DNA of 64,000 nt. Source: Tolypothrix sp. PCC 7712 (GTDB taxonomy: Bacteria > Cyanobacteriota > Cyanobacteriia > Cyanobacteriales > Nostocaceae). Positions 51,549-60,504 of the stretch are shown here, piece after piece. The stretch is taken from the NCBI RefSeq assembly GCF_025860405.1, contig NZ_CP063785.1, positions 3,410,001 to 3,474,000 of the forward strand, given 5' to 3'. Made by a program: the position numbers and the translations under genes. The first letter of the stretch is position 1. The number at the start of each line of letters is the position of its first letter. The notes below the pieces were generated by a model. It made no database searches, was not told where the DNA came from, and saw nothing but the letters and a program-made list of their open reading frames with translations.

Positions 51549-51659
51549 CAATACTTGTTGGTTAAAGACAAAAGGGCAAGAAAAAACCTTTAACCCTTAC
51601 CCTTTAACCTTTTCCCCAAACCAAATTCCGAGTTAAAAATCCTTAACCGAACGGTATTG
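51549..51659. mobile_element. 111-bp MITE (copy 3)
   Basis: CAATACTTGTTGGTTAAAG (51549-51567) faces CCTTAACCGAACGGTATTG (51641-51659). The interior matches copy 1 (AACCTTTAACCCTTACCC, CCCCAAACCAAATT). Flanking decamers CGATGAATAG and CAATGAATCG agree at 8 of 10 positions, consistent with an aged 10-bp target duplication. Confidence 0.8.
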
Positions 51660-51680
51660 CAATGAATCGCGTCTCTACTT

Positions 51681-51805
51681 AGGGATTTCCAAATAAAAAA
51701 ATATCTCAGTATTTATTGTGGGGTGGACATCTTGTCCGCCCGGTTTATTTGGCGGGCAAGATGCCCGCCCCACAAGATGGAATAATTTATTTCTTGGAAA
51801 TCCCT
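51681..51805. repeat. Palindromic element abutting the SDR stop codon
   Basis: AGGGATTTCC (51681-51690) faces GGAAATCCCT (51796-51805). The core is a large hairpin: TGTGGGGTGGACATCTTGTC against GGCGGGCAAGATGCCCGCCC. A half copy of the core lies at 63144-63170. Its right end coincides with the last base of the SDR stop codon. Confidence 0.7.
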
Positions 51806-52641
51806 TAAACGCCGCTGTAGATGCTAAAACCACCGTCTACAGGTACAACTACGCCATTGATAAAACTAGAACCAGCGCTGCATAACCAAATCACTGTACT
51901 GAGTAATTCTTCTGGTTCGCCAAAACGTCCGGCTGGGGTATGTTCAATAATTTTTTGTCCGCGATCGCTTAAACTACCATCAGGATTTAACAGTAAATCT
52001 CGATTTTGTTCGCCTATAAAAAAACCAGGTGCGATCGCATTCACCCGCAATCCGGCTCCATATTTTTGTGCCAATTCTACAGCTAGCCAGCGCGTAAAGT
52101 TATCTATCCCGGCTTTCGCTGCTGAGTAACCAACCACCTGACTGATTACACGAATAGCAGACATCGAAGAAATATTCACAATACAACCCCGAGGCTGATG
52201 TTTTTCTACCATTGCTTCACCAAAAACTTGGCTAGGTAATAAAGTCCCCACCAAATTCAGACTTACCACCTGCTCAAAAGCTGCGTGTGGCATATCAAAG
52301 AAAGTAGCATCAGGGGTAATTGTGGCAGCCGGGACATTACCACCAGCGGCGTTAATTAAAATATCTATTTGCCCCCAATCCTTTAAAACCGCATCTCTGG
52401 CGATTTCTAATTGCGTGCGATCGCTCACATCTGCCAGCACTGCCAAACTTTCCCCACCATTAGCGATAATATCCTTAACTACCGCCTCCGCCCTTGTCTG
52501 ATTGCGCCCCAGAACCACCACCCGCGCCCCAGCCAAACCCAACCCGCGTGCGATCGCACCACCCAACACACCCGATCCACCTGTAATTACTGCTACCTGA
52601 CCTTGCAGGCTAAAAAGTTTATCCAATATTAAATTCGGCAT
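51805..52641 (-). CDS. SDR oxidoreductase, probable D-fructuronate reductase (D-mannonate oxidoreductase)
   Basis: 278 residues of the classical SDR family. Cofactor motif TGGSGVLGGAIA near residues 19-30, NAAGG at about 95, and the catalytic Ser-Tyr-Lys in ISSMSAIRVISQVVGYSAAKAG. The opening LFSLQGQVAVITGGSGVLGGAIARGLGLAGA and the C-terminal FINGVVVPVDGGFSIYSGV resemble SDR-type D-mannonate oxidoreductases (YjmF/UxuB class) of uronate clusters. It would reduce D-fructuronate to D-mannonate with NAD(P)H. It lies between uxaC (174 bp upstream) and the LarA-type gene. Substrate is assigned from context plus similarity. A gluconate 5-dehydrogenase-like role is the main alternative. Confidence 0.8.
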   Translation of the reverse strand: MPNLILDKLFSLQGQVAVITGGSGVLGGAIARGLGLAGARVVVLGRNQTRAEAVVKDIIANGGESLAVLADVSDRTQLEIARDAVLKDWGQIDILINAAGGNVPAATITPDATFFDMPHAAFEQVVSLNLVGTLLPSQVFGEAMVEKHQPRGCIVNISSMSAIRVISQVVGYSAAKAGIDNFTRWLAVELAQKYGAGLRVNAIAPGFFIGEQNRDLLLNPDGSLSDRGQKIIEHTPAGRFGEPEELLSTVIWLCSAGSSFINGVVVPVDGGFSIYSGV

Positions 52642-52815
52642 TAATAATTCCCCTGAGACTTACACAAAAACTCTCTCAAAACTCTTACCTTTGCGAACGT
52701 CGCATCTACCCTCTGGGAACGACTACGTCGAATGCGGTTCGTTATCTTACCCCTTAAAATTCATGGAACAGACCACTAGCTGTATTCTCTTGACTCAGCA
52801 CTCACCACTCAGCAC

Positions 52816-54240
52816 TCACCACTCCAATTTATAAGCATTCTTCGCGAGGTCATAAGCTACAGCCACAGCCATGTCATAGCCTTCCTCTTCCTCAATTAAC
52901 CCCCGTACTACCAACCCTGCTAACCAATTACAAGCTACACGCCGCCAAACAGCGTGACGGGCAGGAATAGAAACGAAAGCGCGTGTATCATCGTTAAACC
53001 CAGCCGTATTGTAAAGTCCCGCAGTTTCCATCACCTGATTGAAGTAGCGTTCCATACCATTAACGCTATCGTGAAACCACCAGGGCGGCCCAAGCAATAC
53101 AGCCGGATAATGCCCAGCTAGTGGCGCTAACTCCCGGCTATATGTGCTTTCATCCAAGCCAAACAGAATTAAATGGAAGTCTTGATTATTACCATAAGCA
53201 TTCAACAACGGACGCAGATTTTGCGTCCACTCAATTTGTAAAGGTATATCTGCACCTTTATCAGACCCAAATCGCTCAAAGATAGCTGGGTTATGGTTAC
53301 GCATAATACCGCAATGCATCTGCGTAACTAAACCATCTTCCACACTCATCCGCGCCATTTCCATGAACATATGACCAGTAAACTGCTCTGCATCACCGGG
53401 ATTGAGCTTGTTATTTAAGGCTCTGGCAAAGATAGCTTCGGCTTCTTGGTCAGATAGGCGTGCGGTATAAGGTGTAGCAGCACTGTGGTCAGTAGCTGTG
53501 GCACCCATTTTTTTAAAGAAAGCCCGACGTTCTTCTAAAGCTTGGATAAAAGCAGCGTAAGTACTAATTTCTCTACCTACAGCCCTTTCTAACTGAGCAA
53601 GATTTTCCCGCCATCCAGGAACGTCTAGGTTGACAACTGCATCTGGTCGAAAAGTCGGTCTAATTTGGGTAAAATCCTCTTGGTGTAAGGATTGATGGTG
53701 TTCTAAATTATCGCTAGCTGCATCGGTGGTACAAAGCACTTCTATATTGAAGCGTTTAAATAAAGCCCGGGGTGAAAACTCCGGTAAAGCTAACTGCTTT
53801 TCGAGATAATCGTAGATATTGCCAGCATTGTGCGAATTTAAAGGCTCATCTACACCAAAGACGTTAATTAGTTCATCTTTCAGCCATAACCCAGAGGGTG
53901 TACCGCGAAATAGATAAAAATGGTCTGCAAATATCTGCCAAATTTGGCGATGGTCAGTTTCTATGGGTGTACCATCTTTGGTAGGTATGCCGAGGGCTTC
54001 TAAAGCTACGCCCCGACTATAAAGCATTCGGAAAATATAGTGGTCAGGAATGATCAATAATTCCGTTGGCGAACCAAATCGGGCGGCGGGATTCGCTAAT
54101 AAAGCTGGCTCTACATGACCATGCGGACAGACTAGGGGTAGAGTAGAGATGCTGTCAAAAAATTGACGCGCGATTTGTCTTTGTACTGATTCTGGAGAAA
54201 AACAGCGATCGCTTGATAAATTGCGTTTTTTAGTTAACAT
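52816..54240 (-). CDS. uxaC: Glucuronate isomerase
   Basis: 474 residues, full length for UxaC. Family landmarks: LPLVCPHGHVEP near the N-terminus (metal-binding HxH), IPDHYIFRMLYSRG, LCTTDAASDNLEHH, TFRPDAVVNLD, QMHCGIMRNHNPAIFERFGSDKGAD and LLGPPWWFHDSVNGMERY. It converts D-glucuronate to D-fructuronate (and galacturonate to tagaturonate) in the amidohydrolase superfamily. In this cluster the glucuronate would come from inositol oxygenase. It is divergent from the plus-strand genes but near the shared lacI regulator. Confidence 0.95.
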   Translation of the reverse strand: MLTKKRNLSSDRCFSPESVQRQIARQFFDSISTLPLVCPHGHVEPALLANPAARFGSPTELLIIPDHYIFRMLYSRGVALEALGIPTKDGTPIETDHRQIWQIFADHFYLFRGTPSGLWLKDELINVFGVDEPLNSHNAGNIYDYLEKQLALPEFSPRALFKRFNIEVLCTTDAASDNLEHHQSLHQEDFTQIRPTFRPDAVVNLDVPGWRENLAQLERAVGREISTYAAFIQALEERRAFFKKMGATATDHSAATPYTARLSDQEAEAIFARALNNKLNPGDAEQFTGHMFMEMARMSVEDGLVTQMHCGIMRNHNPAIFERFGSDKGADIPLQIEWTQNLRPLLNAYGNNQDFHLILFGLDESTYSRELAPLAGHYPAVLLGPPWWFHDSVNGMERYFNQVMETAGLYNTAGFNDDTRAFVSIPARHAVWRRVACNWLAGLVVRGLIEEEEGYDMAVAVAYDLAKNAYKLEW

Positions 54241-54291
54241 ATTTTTTAGTAAAGTTTATTTTGGTGATTGGTAATTGGTAATTGGTAATTT

Positions 54292-54427
54292 AGTTCATGT
54301 AGTGGCGTGGTAAAGCTAAAATAGTGCATTAATAAACCGCAGAAGCGCAGAGGAAGCAGAGAAAAAAGAAGACAACATTTTAGGCTTGTCAGTCCAGTAG
54401 GATGCGTTAGCGATAGCGTAACGCATC
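54292..54427. repeat. Inverted copy of the 51391-51539 repeat
   Basis: TAGTGGCGTGG...GCTAAAATAGTGCATT on one side and CAGTCCAGTAGGATGCGTTA on the other match 51391-51539 in reverse. The right end is itself a palindrome, GATGCGTTA...TAACGCATC (54401-54427). A CATTCCC STRR follows in the uxaC-lacI gap. Confidence 0.75.
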
Positions 54428-54527
54428 ATTAGATATCTAGTATTTCCCAATCACTCATTCCTCATTCCCCATTCCCCATTCCCCATTACCCCTTATCCCC
54501 AAAGGGGGCCCCGAGTTCCCCATTCCC

Positions 54528-55553
54528 CTAACCTCGCCTCGCCGTACTTCCTCGTTCAATTAAATAAGGCGATAAAATCCGATTTTCTACAGTTTTATCC
54601 TGCAATAAATCAAGTAACATTTGCATGGCAACACGACCAATTTCTAACATTGGCTGGCGAATTGTTGTTAGTGGTGGAGTAATATAACCCCCTAAAGCAA
54701 TACCGTCAAATCCTACTAAACTTAAATCTAGAGGTACGGAAATACCTAATTTTTTACAAGCTAAAAGCGCGCCTACTGCTACCATATCGTTGTAACAAAA
54801 GATGCTTGTTACACCAGCTTTGACTAACTGAGGTAACATCTGTTGTCCGGTGACAACATCACTGGTTCTGGTATGATCTTCTTCTCTAATTGCTATCCAA
54901 TCATCTATCTGTGGTAGATTAGCTTCACTTAGAACCGTTTGATAACCTTCTTGGCGTAACTGATTTGATAAACTGCGATCGCCTACACCCAAGTACCCTA
55001 TAGAAGTATGTCCTAAACTGACTAAATGCTGTACAGCTAACCTAGCACCTAAGTAATCATCTATTCTGACTGAGTGAAAGGATTGGGGTTGGTTAGCAGT
55101 TTGGCTATTAATAAAAACTGTGGGTGCAGCTATTGTCCCTATTTGCTGGCTATGGTTGGTAGTAATTCGGGAATCCGCTACTAAAATACCGTCTACTCGG
55201 CGACGATAAAAGTTATCAATCGCTGCTATTTCTTGCTCAACATTTCGGTGGGAAGTACTTAACAATACACTTAAACCTGAAGATTTAGCTATTTGTTCTA
55301 TTCCTTCTATAACCTCCGCAAAAAAAGGATCTGCAATGGAAGTGACTACTACCCCAATGGTATTAGTTCTTTGAGTTTGTAAGCTTTGAGCAATCCCATT
55401 GGGAACATAGCCCATTTCTCGCGCTAGTTGTTTAATTTCTTCTCGTACTTTGGCGCTAATTAAAGAACTATCTCGCAAAGCACGTGACACCGTGGTATGC
55501 GAAACACCTGCTTTCCGAGCAATATCTTCTATGGAGATTTTTCTTTTGCTCAT
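54528..55553 (-). CDS. LacI-family transcriptional regulator of the inositol/uronate cluster
   Basis: 341 residues. The N-terminal helix-turn-helix ISIEDIARKAGVSHTTVSRALRD and hinge MGYVPNGIAQSLQTQRT are classical LacI. The effector domain resembles periplasmic sugar-binding proteins (IGVVVTSIADPFFAEVIEGI; CYNDMVAVGALLACKKLGI; LSLVGFDGIALGGYITPPLTTIRQP). It sits divergently from gntK, and a perfect palindrome TGCACACGTGTGCA with the central CG expected for LacI operators lies in the 75-bp gap, with two more before the oxygenase gene. Likely repressor and self-regulator. The inducer is probably inositol or a pathway intermediate (inference). Confidence 0.93.
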   Translation of the reverse strand: MSKRKISIEDIARKAGVSHTTVSRALRDSSLISAKVREEIKQLAREMGYVPNGIAQSLQTQRTNTIGVVVTSIADPFFAEVIEGIEQIAKSSGLSVLLSTSHRNVEQEIAAIDNFYRRRVDGILVADSRITTNHSQQIGTIAAPTVFINSQTANQPQSFHSVRIDDYLGARLAVQHLVSLGHTSIGYLGVGDRSLSNQLRQEGYQTVLSEANLPQIDDWIAIREEDHTRTSDVVTGQQMLPQLVKAGVTSIFCYNDMVAVGALLACKKLGISVPLDLSLVGFDGIALGGYITPPLTTIRQPMLEIGRVAMQMLLDLLQDKTVENRILSPYLIERGSTARRG

Positions 55554-55573
55554 TTATAATTTTAATATAATTT

Positions 55574-55589
55574 ATGCACACGTGTGCAT
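55574..55589. promoter_or_regulatory. LacI-type operator O1 (lacI/gntK divergent)
   Basis: ATGCACACGTGTGCAT, a perfect 16-bp palindrome 21 bp before the lacI start and 39 bp before the gntK start, positioned to control both genes. Confidence 0.85.
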
Positions 55590-55628
55590 CATAATGTTAA
55601 TTATTAGGAATATCGAGATATTTGTCAA

Positions 55629-56114
55629 ATGATCATTCTGGTAATGGGTGTTTCTGGTTCTGGTAAGACTACCATCGGAAAGCTGCTAGCAGAAGTTTTA
55701 AGCTGGACATTTAGCGATGCTGACAGTTTTCATTCCCCAGAGAATGTAGCAAAAATGCGGAGTGGTATCCCCTTAACGGAAGCTGACAGAAAACCTTGGT
55801 TGCAAGATTTGCAAACAGCTATTAAAACCTGGCTACAAAACAATCAAAATGTGGTCTTAGCTTGTTCAGCGTTAAAAGATAGCTATCGTCAAGTTTTGTT
55901 GGTAGATAGCAACCTCGTAAAAATAGTTTACCTCAAAGGGTCTTATGAGTTAATCCAAAAGCGCTTGCAAGAGCGCCAAAATCATTATATGAGTGCAACT
56001 CTATTGGATAGCCAATTTCATACTCTCGAAGAACCATTAGATGCCTTATGTATGGATGTTGCAGAGTCACCGCAAGTAATTGTGCACAATATTAGAACAG
56101 CTTTGGGGGTTTAG
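55629..56114 (+). CDS. gntK: Gluconokinase
   Basis: 161 residues. Walker A GVSGSGKTT (8-16), substrate motif DADSFHSPENVAKMRSGIPLTEADRKPWL, then ACSALKDSYRQVL and IVYLKGSYELIQKRLQERQNHYM, all diagnostic of the GntK family. It phosphorylates D-gluconate to 6-phosphogluconate, feeding the oxidative pentose phosphate pathway. Its place next to the lacI operator and the oxygenase gene makes sense if D-gluconate is an intermediate here, as the LarA-type epimerase idea predicts. Confidence 0.94.
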   Translation: MIILVMGVSGSGKTTIGKLLAEVLSWTFSDADSFHSPENVAKMRSGIPLTEADRKPWLQDLQTAIKTWLQNNQNVVLACSALKDSYRQVLLVDSNLVKIVYLKGSYELIQKRLQERQNHYMSATLLDSQFHTLEEPLDALCMDVAESPQVIVHNIRTALGV

Positions 56115-56271
56115 GGAACAGGGAATGGGGAGATTGGTAGTGACTGTCTTACCAAGGGATGTCTAACGATTATCCCTATGTGTCTACGTTAACAAAAACT
56201 CGGCTAGCTGTTGATAGAAAACTTTTTCTAGGCTCGAAAATTTGTTGTAAATAAACTTAATATATATTTTA

Positions 56272-56285
56272 TGCACACGTGTGCA
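56272..56285. promoter_or_regulatory. LacI-type operator O2
   Basis: TGCACACGTGTGCA, identical to the core of O1 and O3. It is centred 34 bp upstream of O3, about three helical turns, and about 697 bp from O1, with gntK lying between, so looping is possible. Confidence 0.85.
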
Positions 56286-56302
56286 ATTATAAAAGCATCA
56301 GG

Positions 56303-56322
56303 TTATGCACACGTGTGCATAA
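56303..56322. promoter_or_regulatory. LacI-type operator O3
   Basis: A perfect 20-bp palindrome with core TGCACACGTGTGCA (56306-56319), ending 48 bp before the oxygenase ATG. It would block or overlap the promoter of that gene. Confidence 0.85.
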
Positions 56323-56370
56323 CTTACCTAAACTACCGTTGTAAGAAACTGGCGTAACTCCTCAAATAAT

Positions 56371-57264
56371 ATGTCTCAGACACTCAATATTATGAATCAA
56401 GTGGAAAATAATCCCTTGGATTCTCTAGAAGAATGGGAAGAAGATGTACTGAATCGCTATCCCAATCCGGAAAGCATAGTTAAAGCGGGTAAAACAACTG
56501 CAGAATACAGAAATTATCAAACAACTAATAGAGATTCAGTTAAAGAGTTTTATCGCTTAAATCATGTTAACCAAACATACAACTTTGTGCTTGAGAAAAA
56601 GGCAGAGTTTTTGCAGTTTAATCAGCGAGAAATGACGGTTTGGGATGCGGTGGAATTTTTAAATCAATTGGTTGATGATTCCGATCCAGATACAGATTTA
56701 GATCAGTTACAGCACTTATTGCAAACATCAGAAGCTATTCGTGCTGATGGACATCCTGATTGGATGGTATTAACTGGCTTCTTTCACGATATGGGGAAGG
56801 TGCTGTGTTTATTTGGCGAACCCCAATGGGCGACTGTAGGCGATACTTATCCTGTGGGTTGTGCATTCTCCGAGAAAATTGTCTTCGCGGAATTCTTTCA
56901 AGAAAATCCTGATTACAATAACCCGAAATATAACACCAAGTATGGTATTTATGAGCCGAATTGTGGATTAAGTAATGTCCAGATGTCATGGGGTCATGAT
57001 GAATATTTTTATCAGATGATGAAACCCTATTTACCTGAACCCGCTTTGTATATTCTGCGTTATCACTCCTTTTATCCACAACATCGAGAAAATGCCTACG
57101 AACATTTAATGAATCAGCGCGATCGCGAAATGTTCAAGTGGGTAAAATTATTCAATCCTTATGATTTGTATTCCAAAAACCCCAATCCGCCAAATTGGCA
57201 AGAACTCAGACCATATTATGAAGATTTAGTGACTAAGTATTTACCTGCTACTTTAAAATTCTAA
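56371..57264 (+). CDS. Myo-inositol oxygenase
   Basis: 297 residues of the MIOX family, better known from eukaryotes. The di-iron ligands all appear: His128 (HPDW), His139-Asp140 (FFHDMGKVL), His209 (WGHDEY), His232 (YHSFYPQH) and Asp265 (FNPYDLYSK). The inositol-pocket phrases LQTSEAIRADGHPDW, PVGCAFSEKIVF and GIYEPNCGLSNVQMSWGHDEY match. It cleaves myo-inositol with O2 to D-glucuronate, the first step before UxaC. Two LacI-type operators lie just upstream, so it is probably the best-controlled gene in the cluster. An in-frame ATG at 56392 is an alternative start. Confidence 0.95.
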   Translation: MSQTLNIMNQVENNPLDSLEEWEEDVLNRYPNPESIVKAGKTTAEYRNYQTTNRDSVKEFYRLNHVNQTYNFVLEKKAEFLQFNQREMTVWDAVEFLNQLVDDSDPDTDLDQLQHLLQTSEAIRADGHPDWMVLTGFFHDMGKVLCLFGEPQWATVGDTYPVGCAFSEKIVFAEFFQENPDYNNPKYNTKYGIYEPNCGLSNVQMSWGHDEYFYQMMKPYLPEPALYILRYHSFYPQHRENAYEHLMNQRDREMFKWVKLFNPYDLYSKNPNPPNWQELRPYYEDLVTKYLPATLKF

Positions 57265-58123
57265 GCATAGGTTGATTGCCAAGCTCAGGATTTGGGAAAC
57301 CTGCTGCTATCCCCGTAAAGCCATCATCTAAAAATCGCAGTTTTTACTCCCTGATTCTGACGTTAGATAGATGAAAAACATACCGTTTTGTATTATGTAA
57401 CGTCCAGAATAATCTCAAAAAAAGTTCCTGAGAATAGCATACTTGAGACAGATTGAAAAATAATTTCCTAGAATTTTTATGTATGGTGCTGTTATAGGTT
57501 TCATGGGTAACAGGTGGTTTGCTAGATTGCCATAAAAATTCACAATAGCCTACTCTGAAAAACCTGAAATTTGACATTAAATATTAGTTCCTAGAGAGTG
57601 TTAAATTTTATGTATTGATTTTCAGAAATAGCAGTGAATTTGGTTAAATTTGGATATGAGCTAAAAGCGGCTAATTTCTCAGAAATACTTCTCTAGAGAT
57701 AGGAAAACGCTAGAGTTTTACGACTTTAGAAAAAGTAGTTTTAGATAAAAAGTGTCTGCCGCTACAAGCAAGATTAACCAAAGAAAAAGTAATTTATACC
57801 AGTACATTCAAACAGCTTTTACAAAACCATAATGTAAAAATTTGATGTATTGCAGCCAGCAACTTTTAACATTCAAAAAATCATTAATGCTAGTTCAGAA
57901 TTGAGTCATTCAGATTTATTCCCAGCTTCTAGCTGAAAATCTAGTGACAAATTTTCCAGAATTGGTATGAGTAGCGCTAATAGTAGTAGCTCAGAGATTT
58001 GATAGCAATTGAGCAGCTAAAAGCTAGCAGCGTCACTTAATTAGGTCTGAAGTTTTCAGTCCTAGTTCAAATTGCAATGACATTGCAGATATAGGTTGAA
58101 ATCCATATTTGGATAGATGAATT
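57265..58123 (+). promoter_or_regulatory. Long gap between the oxygenase and transporter genes
   Basis: 859 bp, AT-rich, with no protein gene I can support. No further TGCACACGTGTGCA site is seen, so the transporter must be controlled by another route or by read-through. Nothing resembling an RNA gene or riboswitch is evident. Confidence 0.4.
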
Positions 58124-59107
58124 ATGAGGAGAATTGCGACCGCAGCTAGTATCATCAGCCTAATCAGCAGTACTTTGGCAGCTTGTACCAACGTCTCGCG
58201 CTACAGCACAAACGCGATCGCCCAAAATCAGGGCCAGCAAAATTCCCCATTGCGATCGCTTGGTGTCAGTCTGGGCGATTTGGGAAATCCCTTCTTTGTG
58301 GCTATGGCTAAGGGTTCTGAGTCCCAAGCTAGGAAAATAGCTGGTAACAATCTGAAATTGAGTATAGTTTCCAGCGGCTTTGATTTAAATCAGCAATTTA
58401 ACCAAATTGAAAATTTCGTGGCTGCTGATGCTGACTTAATTATTCTCAGTGCGGTAGATAATAAAGGGATTAAACCTGCTATTGATAATGCTAGACGAGC
58501 CGGAAAGACAGTCATAGCTGTAGATGCGGCTGTTGATGCTAAGGTAGATGCCACAATTAGTTCTAATAATCTGCAAGCTGGAGAAATTGCTTGTCAATAT
58601 ATTGGCGATCGCTTGCAAGGTAAAGGCAACGTCGTCATCCTCAACAGTATACCGATGGATTCAGTCATTCAGCGCGTGAATGGTTGCCAAAAGGCATTAG
58701 CTAAATATCCTAATATCAAAATCCTTTCCAAAGACCAAAACGCTGAAGGAAGCCGGGACGGAGGATTACGAGTCATGAGCGATTTACTAACAACCTTCCC
58801 CAAAATAGATGCAGTTTTCGCTACCAACGATCAAAGTGGCGTTGGCGCAGACTTAGCAGCGAGACAAGCTAGGCGCAAAGAATTTTTTATCGTTGGGGTT
58901 GACGGTGGCCCGGATGCAGTCAAAGCCATGACCACCAAAGATAGCTTATTTGCAGCAACTGCAGCTCAAGATCCAGTCGGGATGGCTGCAAAAGCTGTGG
59001 ATGTTGGTAACGACATCCTACAGGGCAAAAGACCGAGTAATCCCAATATTTTGATTCCAGTCAAGCTGGTAACGCAAGAGAACATTAGCAGTTACCAAGG
59101 GTGGTGA
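58124..59107 (+). CDS. Sugar ABC transporter substrate-binding lipoprotein 1
   Basis: 327 residues. Lipobox TLAAC with Cys21. The mature part is a class B periplasmic binding protein (RbsB/IbpA type): GVSLGDLGNPFFVAMAKGSESQARKI, DADLIILSAVDNKGIKPAIDNA, GKTVIAVDAAVDAKVDATISSNNLQAGEIACQYI and DAVFATNDQSGVGADLA. These scavenge ribose, galactose or inositol. In Caulobacter a related protein, IbpA, binds myo-inositol, which fits the neighbouring oxygenase. It is about three-quarters similar to the next gene, a tandem duplication. An ATGAGG start follows no strong ribosome site. Confidence 0.9.
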   Translation: MRRIATAASIISLISSTLAACTNVSRYSTNAIAQNQGQQNSPLRSLGVSLGDLGNPFFVAMAKGSESQARKIAGNNLKLSIVSSGFDLNQQFNQIENFVAADADLIILSAVDNKGIKPAIDNARRAGKTVIAVDAAVDAKVDATISSNNLQAGEIACQYIGDRLQGKGNVVILNSIPMDSVIQRVNGCQKALAKYPNIKILSKDQNAEGSRDGGLRVMSDLLTTFPKIDAVFATNDQSGVGADLAARQARRKEFFIVGVDGGPDAVKAMTTKDSLFAATAAQDPVGMAAKAVDVGNDILQGKRPSNPNILIPVKLVTQENISSYQGW

Positions 59108-59172
59108 TGAGGGGGATGAGGGAGATGAGGGAGATGAGGGGGATGAGGGGGATAAGGGAGATAAGGGAGATA
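59105..59172. repeat. STRR (GGGGATGAG/GGGAGATGA)n after the first binding protein
   Basis: Begins at the TGA stop itself and runs to about 59172. It is the same unit family found inside the STAND gene. The following 200 bp contain GTCTTTCCC/CGCGTCT repeats and no gene. Confidence 0.85.
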
Positions 59173-59374
59173 AGACAACATCGATTGACATTTAAATCTT
59201 GTAGAGACGCGATTGATCGCGTCTTCCCCCCGCAACACCAAAATTATCGCGTCTCCCCAACACCAAAAATTATCGCGTCTTTCCCACACCCAAATTATGA
59301 CGAAAAATTTTTAACCAACCTGGGGGACAAGGGAAAGAGTTTAGGAGCTAAGTTGAATTTTATGAGGAGTCTAA

Positions 59375-60367
59375 ATGAACGTAAATAGGATTGCAATAGT
59401 AGCCAGTCTATTAGGTATCGTTAGCACAACCCTTAGTGGCTGTATTAGTCCTAATATTTCTCGGAATAGCACAAATGCTATAGGTGCTAACGGCAATCAT
59501 CAGGGAAAATTAAAAGCTGTTGGTGTTACCGTTGGCGATTTAAGTAACCCGTTCTTTGTGCTGATGGGTAAAGGTGCTGAAAGCGAAGCCAAGAAAATTG
59601 GCGGTAATGATGTCAGAGTGACTGTAGTTTCTAGCGGTTATGACCTCAACCAGCAATTTAACCAAATTGAAAATTTCGTGGCTGCAAATACTGACTTAAT
59701 CGTCTTGAATGCGGCTGATAGTAAAGGTATTAGACCTGCAGTTGATAAAGCAAGACAAGCAGGTACAGTTGTAATTGCGGTAGATACAGCAGTTGACGCT
59801 CAAGTTGATGCCACTGTTACCACCAATAATTTGCAAGCTGGAGAAGTTGCTTGCCAGTATATTGCCGATCGCCTAAAAGGTAAAGGTAATGTCGTCATCG
59901 TCAACGGCCCGCCAGTTACTTCAGTAATTCAGCGAGTCAATGGTTGCGAAAATACCTTAGCTAAATATCCCAATATTAAAATCCTTTCAAAAAACCAGAA
60001 CGCCGAAGGTAGCAGAGATGGGGGATTGAGAGTCATGAGTGATTTACTAGTTACCTTCCCCAAAATAGATGCAGTCTTTGCCATTAACGACCCCAGTGGC
60101 GTAGGTGTAGACTTAGCAGCTAACCAAGCTAAACGCAAAGAATTTTTCATCGTCGGGGTTGATGGTGCGCCAGAAGCAATTAATGCGATCGCATCCAAAA
60201 AAAGTCTTTATGCAGCCACAGCCACCCAAAACCCCAGAGGAATGACGCAAAAAGCTGTTCAAGTGGGCAATGACATTTTACAGGGTAAAAAACCGAGCAA
60301 TCCTAACATTCTTATTCCTGTGAAGTTAATTACTCAAGACAACGTCAGCACCTTCCCAGGGTGGTGA
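59375..60367 (+). CDS. Sugar ABC transporter substrate-binding lipoprotein 2
   Basis: 330 residues. Lipobox TLSGC with Cys23. The order and motifs repeat those of the preceding gene almost phrase by phrase (GVTVGDLSNPFFVLMGKGAESEAKKI; DLNQQFNQIENFVA; VTTNNLQAGEVACQYIADRL; AEGSRDGGLRVMSDLLVTFPKIDAVFA). It is a tandem paralogue likely sharing the same ATPase and permease. Differences near the ligand region (for example ATNDQSG versus AINDPSG, and IPMDSV versus PPVTSV) suggest altered ligand range. Also class B (inositol/ribose/galactose type). Confidence 0.9.
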   Translation: MNVNRIAIVASLLGIVSTTLSGCISPNISRNSTNAIGANGNHQGKLKAVGVTVGDLSNPFFVLMGKGAESEAKKIGGNDVRVTVVSSGYDLNQQFNQIENFVAANTDLIVLNAADSKGIRPAVDKARQAGTVVIAVDTAVDAQVDATVTTNNLQAGEVACQYIADRLKGKGNVVIVNGPPVTSVIQRVNGCENTLAKYPNIKILSKNQNAEGSRDGGLRVMSDLLVTFPKIDAVFAINDPSGVGVDLAANQAKRKEFFIVGVDGAPEAINAIASKKSLYAATATQNPRGMTQKAVQVGNDILQGKKPSNPNILIPVKLITQDNVSTFPGW

Positions 60368-60504
60368 GTCTGATGAGTGCTGAGTGCTGAGTCAAGAGTC
60401 AAAAGTCAAAAGTCAAAAGTCAAAAGTCAAAAGTTATTTATCCCCATTCCCCATTCCCCATTCCCCATTCCCCCTTTCCCAGTCCCCAATCCCCAAAATA
60501 ATTT

